Shown here: piece after piece, positions 28,700 through 36,383 of the stretch
Layout of the letters: each line of letters begins with the position of its first letter
Numbering within the stretch: position 1 is the stretch's first letter
Assembly (NCBI GenBank): GCA_903852585.1
Contig: CAINRG010000057.1
Location: 1-54,245, forward strand
Reading direction: 5' to 3'
Source of the DNA: an uncultured Actinomycetes bacterium
Lineage (GTDB): Bacteria; Actinomycetota; Actinomycetes; Nanopelagicales; Nanopelagicaceae
Length of the DNA: 54,245 nucleotides
Program-made: the position numbers and the translations under genes
Notes under the pieces: generated by a model
Databases searched by the model: none
What the model saw: the letters and a program-made list of their open reading frames with translations, nothing else
Told to the model about the DNA's origin: nothing

Positions 28700-29865
28700 A
28701 GAAAATACTCTTTGGCGCATTGCTCGCATTAATTCCCATGAGCGCGCATGCCGCTTCGGTGCCAGAACGTTTTTTTATAAGTGGAAGTGGATTTGGACAC
28801 GGCGTGGGGCTGAGTCAAATGGGCGCAAAAGGTTTAGCACTGGAAGGAAAGAGTTCGGCAGATATTCTGAATTATTATTTTCCGGGCACAGCTCTTTCAA
28901 CAAATTCTGACCTTGGAAATATCCGAGTAAATATTGCGCATGCCTCGACATATCTCACCATTCTAAATCCAACCGGAGCGCTCTCGTTGAGCAAGAGCGA
29001 TGGAACGACCGTCGCACAAATTCCTTCAGGAAGTACATTAAAATTTGCTGTCGTAACAAAGGTCATCTCACCATCGATTTCAACTCCCAAGCAGAAAACG
29101 ATTGTTTTTCCCGCTTCATCGGCTTGGAACGTTACTTGGGATGCGGGCTCTGTCGTAACCGTTAACAATGGCGGGAGCACAACAAAACTGGCGCACGGTC
29201 AAATTAATCTCAAAGATATTGCAAATAAGATTGAATTGACTGACACGATGCGACTTAACGATGAATACATTTATGGCATAAGTGAAATTTCCTCAGCTTG
29301 GCCTGACGCCGCTATGCAAGCCCAAGCAATTGCATCTCGAACCTATGGACTCTCGCGCATGGGAAGTATTCGCAAGGAATGTGATTGCAATCTGTATAAC
29401 ACAAAATATGATCAAAATTATGCTGGCTTTTCGAAAGAGTCAGAAGTGAAATATGGATCGCTATGGAAAGCGGCCGTGGATGCAACATCAGGGCAAGTGA
29501 TTACATATTTAGGAAAACCAATAAACGTCTACTTTTCATCGTCGACTGGCGGAATAACACAAAAAGCAATCGATGTATGGGGAACCGATTTTCCCTATCT
29601 GACAAATGTTCCCGATCCGTGGAGTCTCGATATCGTATTGAATCCACAGTACGCACACTGGCTTCGCGTTATTGGCCAAGCAGATATGGCAAAGGCCTTT
29701 GGCCTTAGCGATGTGGCGACAATAAAGATTGATTCTTCCAGCGCTGCTGGAGCCGCTCTCTATCTCACCGCAACATCGAGTGCAGGAATGAACGCCCAAT
29801 TGCCAGTAGGAACTTTCAAAACAAAGCTTTTAATTCCAGCGTCTTGGTTTAGCATTTCTAGCTAG
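28696..29865 (+). CDS. SpoIID/LytB-domain secreted protein
   Basis: A 389-residue protein with a signal peptide (MKKILFGALLALIPMSAHA). The SpoIID-family motif GSGFGHGVGLSQMGAKGLAL sits at the N-terminus (about residues 32-50). The main SpoIID core lies later, about 190-320: PDAAMQAQAIASRTYGLSRM, then a CDCNLYNTKYDQ metal-like segment, then GKPINVYFSSSTGG. SpoIID enzymes are lytic transglycosylases acting on denuded glycan in spore formers, but this organism is not a spore former as far as can be seen. Here the role is probably in cell-wall or surface-glycan processing. Coupling with a GT2 suggests one process. Confidence 0.85.
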   Translation: MKKILFGALLALIPMSAHAASVPERFFISGSGFGHGVGLSQMGAKGLALEGKSSADILNYYFPGTALSTNSDLGNIRVNIAHASTYLTILNPTGALSLSKSDGTTVAQIPSGSTLKFAVVTKVISPSISTPKQKTIVFPASSAWNVTWDAGSVVTVNNGGSTTKLAHGQINLKDIANKIELTDTMRLNDEYIYGISEISSAWPDAAMQAQAIASRTYGLSRMGSIRKECDCNLYNTKYDQNYAGFSKESEVKYGSLWKAAVDATSGQVITYLGKPINVYFSSSTGGITQKAIDVWGTDFPYLTNVPDPWSLDIVLNPQYAHWLRVIGQADMAKAFGLSDVATIKIDSSSAAGAALYLTATSSAGMNAQLPVGTFKTKLLIPASWFSISS

Positions 29866-29876
29866 ATCAGTATCGG

Positions 29877-30803
29877 TTAATTTGCGTGAAGGATTGAATT
29901 CAACCCTTCCCATACTCCCGTTTTTTGTGTTGCTTCGATGGCTCCACTTTGTGAATTACGGCGAAAGAGCAGATTATTTGCACCAGAGAGCTCGCGAGCT
30001 TTAACAATTTTTCCATCAGGAAGTGCCACCTTGGATCCAGCTGTGATGTAGAGACCAGATTCAACAACACAATCATTTCCCAAAGAAATTCCAAGCCCTG
30101 AATTTGCCCCAAGAAGTGATCGTTCTCCGATTGAGATAACTTCCTTACCACCACCGCTGAGTGTTCCCATGATGGAAGCTCCACCGCCGATATCTGTGCC
30201 ATCGCCTACAACAACGCCGGCGCTGATTCGTCCCTCAACCATCGACTTTCCAAGAGTCCCCGCATTAAAGTTTACAAAGCCTTCATGCATGATTGTCGTC
30301 CCTGATGCAAGGTGTGCACCTAAGCGAACGCGATCAGCATCGGCGATCCGAACACCATCTGGCACAACATAATCAACCATACGTGGAAATTTATCGACGC
30401 TAAAAACCGTGAGATTTCCAAGGGCTGCACGAAGTTTTTGTTGTGTCACAGAAAAATTCTCAAGAGAACATGGCCCTGCAGATGTCCACGCCACATTTGT
30501 GAGTAAACCAAATATTCCATCAAGATTTATGCCATGAGGTTTCACGAGTCGGTGTGAGAGTAGATGAAGACGAAGATATGCATCAGCTGCATCCTTTGGC
30601 GCAGCATCGATATCAATTTCTAAATCTATTTCGCGCTTTGTGACGGCACGAAGTGGGTCCGGCGAAAGAAACTCGGCGCGGTTTGGCTTACTCGCAGAAT
30701 CTGGCTTTCCAAGGCCGACGGAGAGATACCAGGTATCGAGGAGATCTCCATTTGCTGCAATCGTTGCTACGCCGTAGCCATACGCCTGAGTCTGCTTGGT
30801 CAT
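29877..30803 (-). CDS. dapD: 2,3,4,5-tetrahydropyridine-2,6-dicarboxylate N-succinyltransferase
   Basis: A 308-residue enzyme of the succinylase lysine pathway: it transfers succinyl from succinyl-CoA to tetrahydrodipicolinate. It is the actinobacterial DapD type with a mixed N-terminal domain and a left-handed beta helix (about 160-270). The hexapeptide-like repeats are visible in [20 protein letters not shown] and [27 protein letters not shown] hexamer (minus strand, 30810-30815) ends six bases before the ATG. The later step enzyme DapC is encoded at 44331. Confidence 0.94.
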   Translation of the reverse strand: MTKQTQAYGYGVATIAANGDLLDTWYLSVGLGKPDSASKPNRAEFLSPDPLRAVTKREIDLEIDIDAAPKDAADAYLRLHLLSHRLVKPHGINLDGIFGLLTNVAWTSAGPCSLENFSVTQQKLRAALGNLTVFSVDKFPRMVDYVVPDGVRIADADRVRLGAHLASGTTIMHEGFVNFNAGTLGKSMVEGRISAGVVVGDGTDIGGGASIMGTLSGGGKEVISIGERSLLGANSGLGISLGNDCVVESGLYITAGSKVALPDGKIVKARELSGANNLLFRRNSQSGAIEATQKTGVWEGLNSILHAN

Positions 30804-30809
30804 GAGAGA

Positions 30810-30827
30810 AACTTAGCAAACTACACT
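30810..30827. promoter_or_regulatory. Divergent -10 elements for dapD and the LOG-like gene
   Basis: TAAGTT on the minus strand (30810-30815) is six bases from the dapD ATG. TACACT (30822-30827) is six bases from the LOG-like gene's ATG. Any -35 elements would lie inside the opposite gene. The 30-base gap holds both promoters. Confidence 0.6.
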
Positions 30828-30833
30828 CCTCCT

Positions 30834-31367
30834 ATGCGCATTTCAGTCTATTGCTCCTCTGCTCCCGACATTGATCCAGCCCACCTGGACCTCGCCTACG
30901 AGATTGGCAAAGGTATTGGTGAACGCGGATGGGATTTAGTGTGGGGAGGCGGTGCAATTTCAATGATGGGCGCAGTCGCTCGCGGAACTCGTGAACATGG
31001 TGGGAAGACTTTTGGAGTAATCCCAACAAAGTTATTGCAATTAGAAATTGAAGATAAAGAATCAACAGAGATTATTGAAGTTGATTCGATGCGCACGCGC
31101 AAAGCAAAGATTGAGGAACTCAGTGATGCATTTATTGCACTCCCCGGCGGAATCGGCACACTTGAAGAATTTTTTGAAATTTGGGTTGGTAGATATCTCG
31201 GCTTTCACGAAAAACCGATTGCAGTATGCGACCCTACCGGCGCATATGCACCGCTTCAGGTAGCCCTCGATCATCTTGCGCAGCTCAACTTCATGAAGAG
31301 TGGTCAAAGCCATTTAGTCACATGGACTACTCAGGTTGCAGATGCTCTTGACGCCTGCGCCCGGTAG
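30834..31367 (+). CDS. LOG-family (TIGR00730) nucleotide 5'-monophosphate phosphoribohydrolase
   Basis: A 177-residue Rossmann-fold protein. The family motif is complete: SMRTRKAKIEE followed by PGGIGTLEEFFE near residue 105. Members hydrolyse nucleoside or cytokinin 5'-monophosphates to base and ribose 5-phosphate. The biological substrate in bacteria is not settled. ATG 30834 follows TACACT by six bases. Its position next to dapD is conserved in mycobacteria (Rv1201c-Rv1205 region), which supports the actinobacterial origin. Confidence 0.9.
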   Translation: MRISVYCSSAPDIDPAHLDLAYEIGKGIGERGWDLVWGGGAISMMGAVARGTREHGGKTFGVIPTKLLQLEIEDKESTEIIEVDSMRTRKAKIEELSDAFIALPGGIGTLEEFFEIWVGRYLGFHEKPIAVCDPTGAYAPLQVALDHLAQLNFMKSGQSHLVTWTTQVADALDACAR

Positions 31368-31389
31368 ACGGCACTAGTAACCTAGGAAC

Positions 31390-31569
31390 ATGCCTACTCT
31401 CTCGCAGCTGCTTGCCAGCCTTCCCGAGGAGCAGAGAATAATTTTGACGGCGCATTATCTTCGCGGAAAGAGTGTTGACGATATTGCAACGATGCTTGGT
31501 GTACCACAGAAATCGGTTGAAGCAGTCATTGCTCTGGGAAAAGCAGAACTGCTCAAAGCACTTCAATAA
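31390..31569 (+). CDS. Small sigma-70 region 4-like helix-turn-helix protein
   Basis: A 59-residue protein made of little more than a sigma factor region 4 fold: LASLPEEQRIILTAHYLRGK, then SVDDIATMLGVPQKSVEAV as helix-turn-helix, and a short terminal helix. It lacks region 2, so it cannot direct RNA polymerase alone. It may bind DNA or a sigma or anti-sigma partner. A TAACCT hexamer (31378-31383) is six bases before the ATG. I do not recognise a named family for such a short protein. Confidence 0.7.
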   Translation: MPTLSQLLASLPEEQRIILTAHYLRGKSVDDIATMLGVPQKSVEAVIALGKAELLKALQ

Positions 31570-31697
31570 GAGAATTTCTGCTCGCCTTAATGTGGGCTTT
31601 TATGCGTAAAAATTGGGGACCCAATCTCGATTTCACTAACAGGCCATTTCTTTGAGATACTTCTCCCGTTGTTCCCCCGTTCTTAAAGGAGTTTTAC

Positions 31698-31877
31698 ATG
31701 GCAGCCATGAAGCCACGCACTGGTGATGGACCCATGGAAGTAACAAAGGAAGCGCGCTCTTATGTGATGCGCATTCCTCTTGAAGGTGGCGGACGACTTG
31801 TTGTTGAGCTTAACCTCGAAGAAGCAACCAACCTCGGAAGCGTTCTTCAGGCAGCTGTTGCCCTCGTTAAAAAGTAA
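31698..31877 (+). CDS. DUF3117 protein
   Basis: A 59-residue protein nearly matching the actinobacterial DUF3117 core: MAAMKPRTGDGPMEVTKEAR, then MRIPLEGGGRLVVELN and a terminal EEATNLGSVLQAAV. The family is widely conserved in Actinobacteria but uncharacterised. AAGGAG precedes the ATG by eight bases. Its last 31 bases overlap the end of the convergent nhaA-like gene, the longest convergent overlap in this window. A short IR, ATTGGG/CCCAAT, is in the 128 bases before the gene (about 31612-31625). Confidence 0.9.
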   Translation: MAAMKPRTGDGPMEVTKEARSYVMRIPLEGGGRLVVELNLEEATNLGSVLQAAVALVKK

Positions 31878-32707
31878 CGGGCAAAAATCACGCCGGCTAT
31901 AGATACCGGAATAGTAAAAAAGATTCCCATAATCGCTAACGACTTTTGATTTTGCGTCGTTAATGCGACATTTGCAAATATAAGAGCGACATCTAATCCG
32001 AACGTTGCTATCAATCCCGCAACAACAAGTTCGCGAACTTTAAGTCGCATCGCATGCTCATGAGCCATTCGCAGCAGGAAGTATCCGATCAGTGCTCCAA
32101 GAAGAATTCCAATTGGTTTTCCAAAAAATCGCGCCACGATTAATTGCCACACAAGAGGGCTCGAAATTGCTTTCCACGTGAAGTCATATGTTGTTGAGAC
32201 TGATGCAATGAGAAAGAGTGGAAGAGCGATGAAGTAAGCAACCTTCTTGGAAAGGGAATAACCCCGAGCTCCCCAGAGAAGGCCTAAAACTGTTCCGATA
32301 ATTGTTGGATGAATCCCTCCGTGAGAGGAGGTAACAACCCCGAGAATAAGAATGGATCCAATATCGTCGGCAATGGCGAGGGAGAGTAAAAATATTCGCA
32401 ATTTCTTCTGAACATGGGAAGGAAAGAGCGTTAGGGCGATTAAAACAAAGGGAAGATCTGTTGCCATCGGAATTCCCCACGCAGCTTTTGGCGCATCCGT
32501 GAATAGGCAGAGCCCAAGGTAAATAAGGGCCGGTACAAGCATTCCTCCAAGAGCGGCCATCACTGGAGCTATGAGATGGCGCCTATCGGCATGACGAGCA
32601 AATTCTGTACGAAGTTCTTGGCCAATAGCGAAGAAGAAGAGAAGAAGAGGCCACGTGAGCAACCAATCACGCCACACGGGGTCCATCCAGTTCACATTCA
32701 CCTCCAT
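31847..32707 (-). CDS. nhaA: Shortened NhaA-type Na+/H+ antiporter
   Basis: A 286-residue membrane protein aligned by eye with E. coli NhaA (388 residues). The first residues match helix II (FAIGQELRTEF). D84 in MATDLPFVL corresponds to D133, D114-D115 in AIADDIGS to D163-D164, H133 in GGIHPTI to H225, and K197 in FFGKPIGI to K300. The helix I region and about 43 residues between D164 and H225, covering helices VI-VII, are missing. The key residues are kept, so transport is plausible but not proven. The start codon lies 20 bases from the divergent pepA. Confidence 0.83.
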   Translation of the reverse strand: MEVNVNWMDPVWRDWLLTWPLLLFFFAIGQELRTEFARHADRRHLIAPVMAALGGMLVPALIYLGLCLFTDAPKAAWGIPMATDLPFVLIALTLFPSHVQKKLRIFLLSLAIADDIGSILILGVVTSSHGGIHPTIIGTVLGLLWGARGYSLSKKVAYFIALPLFLIASVSTTYDFTWKAISSPLVWQLIVARFFGKPIGILLGALIGYFLLRMAHEHAMRLKVRELVVAGLIATFGLDVALIFANVALTTQNQKSLAIMGIFFTIPVSIAGVIFARYFLTRATAA

Positions 32708-32714
32708 AATTCGT

Positions 32715-32727
32715 TAAGTTCGGAGAT
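32715..32727 (+). promoter_or_regulatory. -10 element for a leaderless pepA transcript
   Basis: TAAGTT at 32715-32720 lies seven bases before the pepA GTG (32728). The whole gap between the divergent nhaA and pepA starts is 20 bases, so their promoters must overlap. Confidence 0.55.
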
Positions 32728-34221
32728 GTGAAAAAAGCAATCGCTCCGGTACTCCACTCAAGCCATGATTCTAAACTCCTTGAGACCTGGAAAGGGCTGG
32801 ATGCGATTGCAATTGGCGTGAAGTTGACCGAGAAGGGCCCGATTGCTCAAAGTTCATTGGTCAGCAAATCTGTCATCGACCACTTCGATGTTAACTTGGA
32901 AACCGAGATTTCCCTATGGCCAGATTTCACAGGCAAAGCAGGGGAGATTATTGAACTCCCGGTTGGCGCAGCTGACGGCATTGCGCGCCTCTATCTTGTT
33001 GGTGTTGGCGATGAATCGCGCGAGAATCTTCGCAAAGCCGGTGCCGCACTCGGTCGAAAGACAAAGGGATCGGGATTTACAGTCCTCGACGGAGTTGTCG
33101 GAAAGAAAGATTCGGTTGTTGCGCATGCAGGTGCGCTCGCTCTTTCTCAATATGTCTGGAACATGAAGAGTGAGGTAAAAAAGAAGAGTGCAACCTCATT
33201 CATAATCTACGGAGATTTTTCTTCAGAAGTTGAAAAGGCAAAGATTCTTGTTGAGGCAATATATACAGCTCGCGATCTCATCCACACTCCTTCTAATATT
33301 AAAACTCCCGCCTGGCTTGCATCTCAAGCACAAGCTATTGCAGGAAAGAAAAAAGATATTTCTGTAAAAGTTCGCGCAGGACGTGAGCTTTCTCGTTTTG
33401 GAGGATTACGAGCTGTCGGCGGATCTTCACCAAAGCCTGGCCCACGAATGATTGAAGTCAGTTATGCACCAAAAGGTTCAAGCAAGTGGCCACATGTTGT
33501 TCTTGTTGGAAAAGGAATCACATTTGATACTGGAGGAGTTTCCCTCAAGCGTCCTTACGACATCATGATGGCAATGAAGAGCGATATGGCAGGAGCAGCC
33601 GCAGTGATGTCTACCGTAATGGCGATGCCAGACATCAAGCCAAAAGTTCGGGTAACCGCTCTGATGATGTGCGCAGAAAATGCTCTATCTGGCACTTCGC
33701 AACGCCCTTCAGATGTCATTACGCAATATGACGGCACAACAGTAGAGATTCTCGATACTGATGCAGAAGGACGTCTGGTTCTTGCTGATGGTCTTGGTTA
33801 TGCACGCCTTGAATTGAAACCAGATTATCTGGTCGACGTTGCAACTCTCACCGGGGCTGCCACCTTGGGGCTTGGAAAGCAATATGCAGCGATGTATACG
33901 CGAAATGATCGCCTTGCAAAGAAATTACATGAGCTTGGAAATGTAAGCGGAGATCGAGTCTGGCACATGCCCCTTGTCGACGATTATTCCGTTGGCCTTG
34001 AGAGCGACATTGCCGACCTAAATCACATCGCTTCTAAAGGACACTTCAGCGGAGGGTCAATTACCGCAGCGCTTTTCTTAGAAGAGTTCGTAGGCGAAAC
34101 AAATTGGGTTCACTTAGATATTGCTGGAACAGGTCGTTCTGATGTTGACGCTGGCGAGTTTGTTAAAGGTGGAACCGGCTTTGGTCCACGATTACTTATC
34201 GAATGGATTGCATCATTATGA
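32728..34221 (+). CDS. pepA: Leucyl aminopeptidase (M17 family)
   Basis: A 497-residue cytosolic metallo-aminopeptidase that removes N-terminal residues from peptides. The two-metal active site is recognised by KSDMAGAAAVM (near residue 285) and the signature DTDAEGRLVLADGL (near 345); normal members read NTDAEGRL, so the first residue is changed from Asn to Asp. The N-terminal macro-like domain is present. GTG 32728 is chosen from the -10 hexamer seven bases upstream. It overlaps the O-methyltransferase by four bases. Confidence 0.94.
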   Translation: MKKAIAPVLHSSHDSKLLETWKGLDAIAIGVKLTEKGPIAQSSLVSKSVIDHFDVNLETEISLWPDFTGKAGEIIELPVGAADGIARLYLVGVGDESRENLRKAGAALGRKTKGSGFTVLDGVVGKKDSVVAHAGALALSQYVWNMKSEVKKKSATSFIIYGDFSSEVEKAKILVEAIYTARDLIHTPSNIKTPAWLASQAQAIAGKKKDISVKVRAGRELSRFGGLRAVGGSSPKPGPRMIEVSYAPKGSSKWPHVVLVGKGITFDTGGVSLKRPYDIMMAMKSDMAGAAAVMSTVMAMPDIKPKVRVTALMMCAENALSGTSQRPSDVITQYDGTTVEILDTDAEGRLVLADGLGYARLELKPDYLVDVATLTGAATLGLGKQYAAMYTRNDRLAKKLHELGNVSGDRVWHMPLVDDYSVGLESDIADLNHIASKGHFSGGSITAALFLEEFVGETNWVHLDIAGTGRSDVDAGEFVKGGTGFGPRLLIEWIASL

Positions 34222-34850
34222 CCCTCCACAACCGTGGTGATATGACTGCCTATGCCGAAAGTTTTGCCCGCGAAGAAATTCATTTACAACAAGCTCGCGC
34301 AAACGGTGTTGAGATGGGTGCCTTTGATCCTTCGCCTGCCGTCGGTGCACTTCTTCAATACACTGCAAAATCTCTCTCCGCTAAATCTGTTGTTGAAATT
34401 GGAACTGGATCTGGCGTTAGCGGACTCTGGCTTTTTCAAGGAATGCCAAAAGACGGTGTGTTAACTTCGATTGATACAGAACGCGAACACTCCGCAAGTG
34501 CAAGAGATATTTTTGAAGAGTCGGGGATTCCTGCTGTTCGCTATCGATTAATCACGGGAAATATTCTCGAGGTAGTTGGAAAGCTTGCCGATGGAAATTA
34601 TGACCTCGTCGTAATTCGTCCTGCTGCAGATCTCATGGATTTAGTACAAGAAGCTCATCGCATGTTGCGAAGTGGCGGAACACTTTTTATTGATCACGCT
34701 CTCAGCGGTGGCAAAGTGGCCGATCCCACTCAGCGCGATTTCGAAAGTATCTCCCGTCGAGATGGAATCCGCTTTGTAAAAGAAGATTCCCGATGGACAT
34801 CGACTTTGCTGCCTGTAGGACAGGGCGTTCTCCTTGCCACTAAATCATAA
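34218..34850 (+). CDS. SAM-dependent O-methyltransferase (Rv1220c-like)
   Basis: A 210-residue class I methyltransferase. The SAM loop VVEIGTGSGVSGLW lies near residue 57 and the DxxxIR-like motif YDLVVIRPAADL near 130. It resembles the catechol-type O-methyltransferases that precede sigE in mycobacteria. The substrate is unknown. The ATG at 34218 overlaps the pepA stop as ATGA, so expression is coupled. In mycobacteria this gene is followed by sigE-rseA-htrA-tatB; here tatB follows directly. Confidence 0.87.
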   Translation: MTLHNRGDMTAYAESFAREEIHLQQARANGVEMGAFDPSPAVGALLQYTAKSLSAKSVVEIGTGSGVSGLWLFQGMPKDGVLTSIDTEREHSASARDIFEESGIPAVRYRLITGNILEVVGKLADGNYDLVVIRPAADLMDLVQEAHRMLRSGGTLFIDHALSGGKVADPTQRDFESISRRDGIRFVKEDSRWTSTLLPVGQGVLLATKS

Positions 34851-34894
34851 GAGCTCCTAAAAACACTCCAGCTTTCAGGAGGTAGGCTTCACCC

Positions 34895-35212
34895 ATGTTC
34901 GGAATCGGTGCAGGGGAGTTCATCACCTTGCTTGTGCTGGGATTTATCTTGGTGGGTCCAGATCGACTTCCACATCTTGCAACTGATGCGGCAAAGCTCG
35001 TTAAACGACTTCGCGGTATTGCACATGCAGCGACTGCCGAACTCCGAGAAAATCTTGGTCCTGGATTTGAAGATCTGCAAGTAACTGACCTTCATCCAAA
35101 GAAATTCATTAAAAAGACCATTGGAAACTCTCTCGAAGAACTTTCAGATGAGATAAACACAGGGCTTTCCCTCGACAAGAAGAAAGCTCAGCTTGATCCT
35201 GACCTTCTCTGA
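34895..35212 (+). CDS. tatB: Sec-independent translocase protein TatB-like
   Basis: A 105-residue protein with one N-terminal helix (FITLLVLGFILVGPDRLPHL) containing the family's GPDRLP kink, then an amphipathic helix and a long charged tail. TatB and TatA are hard to separate by eye; the context, before mrp, favours TatB. The Tat pathway exports folded proteins such as the Rieske protein at 17313. A consensus AGGAGG ribosome-binding site lies about 12 bases before the ATG. Confidence 0.87.
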   Translation: MFGIGAGEFITLLVLGFILVGPDRLPHLATDAAKLVKRLRGIAHAATAELRENLGPGFEDLQVTDLHPKKFIKKTIGNSLEELSDEINTGLSLDKKKAQLDPDLL

Positions 35213-35226
35213 GAAATGTGATAACT

Positions 35227-36348
35227 ATGACAATCATTGAAAAAATACATGCTGAACTTGCAACTGTTTCAGACCCAGAGCTTCGCCGCCCCCTTCCAGA
35301 TTTAGGAATGGTTGAAAGCGTTTCCTTCGAAAGCGGGCGAGCCGATGTAAAAATTCTTCTGACAATTTCTGGTTGCCCGATGCGTGATCGTCTTCAAAAA
35401 GATGTTGAATCTGCCCTTTCGCGAATTCCTGAAATCACAAAAGTTGTTATTGATTTTGGAGTGATGAACGAAGAGCAACGAAATAACGTCAAAAAGATTC
35501 TTCATGGTGGAGTAGAAAAATTTATTCCATTTGCTCAACCAGATTCCTTAACACGCGTCATTGGAATCGCTTCAGGAAAAGGTGGAGTTGGAAAGTCCTC
35601 TCTCACCGTAAACTTGGCTGTCGCTGCCGCAAAGCGCGGACTTAAAGTTGGAATATTGGATGCCGATGTTTATGGCCATTCAGTTCCACGCCTCATGAAT
35701 CTTGTTGGTCAACGCCCCACAGCAATTGATCAAACTTTTATTCCATTGGAGAGCAACGGCGTCAAAGTTGTTTCCATGGAGATGTTCAAGCCCGATCGCG
35801 CCGATCCTGTCGCATATCGTGGGCCTCTTCTTCACCGAGTTCTTGAACAGCTTCTCAGTGATGCCTATTGGGGTGATTTAGATTTGCTACTCCTTGATCT
35901 TCCGCCGGGAACTGGAGATATTGCAATCTCTCTCGGCCAACTTATCCCCGCTTCAGAAATTCTTGTTGTCACGACACCTCAAGTGGCTGCCGCTGAGGTT
36001 GCAGAACGCGCCGGTCGCATTGCGCATCAATTAAAACAACATATCGTCGGAGTTGTTGAGAATATGTCTGACATCAATTGCCCGAATTGCGGCCAATCAA
36101 TTTCACTTTTTGGAAGCGGTGGAGGAAAAGAGACAGCCTCTCGACTATCCGATCTCGTCGGGGCAGATGTCCCATTGCTGGCATCAGTCCCCTTCGACCC
36201 TGCTCTTCGCGAAGGTGGGGATGGTGGAGAGCCAATCGTTCTTTCCCACCCAGAAAGTCACTCAGCCGTTGCCATTTATTCAATCGTGGATCAACTCATG
36301 AAGCAGCGTAAGTCGCTTGTGGGAGTACCTCTTTCACTTCATACCTGA
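35227..36348 (+). CDS. mrp: Mrp/ApbC iron-sulfur cluster carrier ATPase
   Basis: A 373-residue P-loop ATPase that carries and transfers Fe-S clusters. An N-terminal DUF59/MIP18-like domain (residues 1-85) precedes the deviant Walker A GKGGVGKSSLTVNLA near 119, the DADVYGHSVPR switch, and the C-terminal CPNC cluster ligands. The start ATG 35227 fits the usual N-terminus; GTG 35218 is possible. It follows tatB by 14 bases on the same strand. An Fe-S supply role suits the ferredoxin and Rieske proteins encoded nearby. Confidence 0.92.
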   Translation: MTIIEKIHAELATVSDPELRRPLPDLGMVESVSFESGRADVKILLTISGCPMRDRLQKDVESALSRIPEITKVVIDFGVMNEEQRNNVKKILHGGVEKFIPFAQPDSLTRVIGIASGKGGVGKSSLTVNLAVAAAKRGLKVGILDADVYGHSVPRLMNLVGQRPTAIDQTFIPLESNGVKVVSMEMFKPDRADPVAYRGPLLHRVLEQLLSDAYWGDLDLLLLDLPPGTGDIAISLGQLIPASEILVVTTPQVAAAEVAERAGRIAHQLKQHIVGVVENMSDINCPNCGQSISLFGSGGGKETASRLSDLVGADVPLLASVPFDPALREGGDGGEPIVLSHPESHSAVAIYSIVDQLMKQRKSLVGVPLSLHT

Positions 36349-36383
36349 CCCATGTCACCGGATTAGCCCCGTAAGATTTACCC

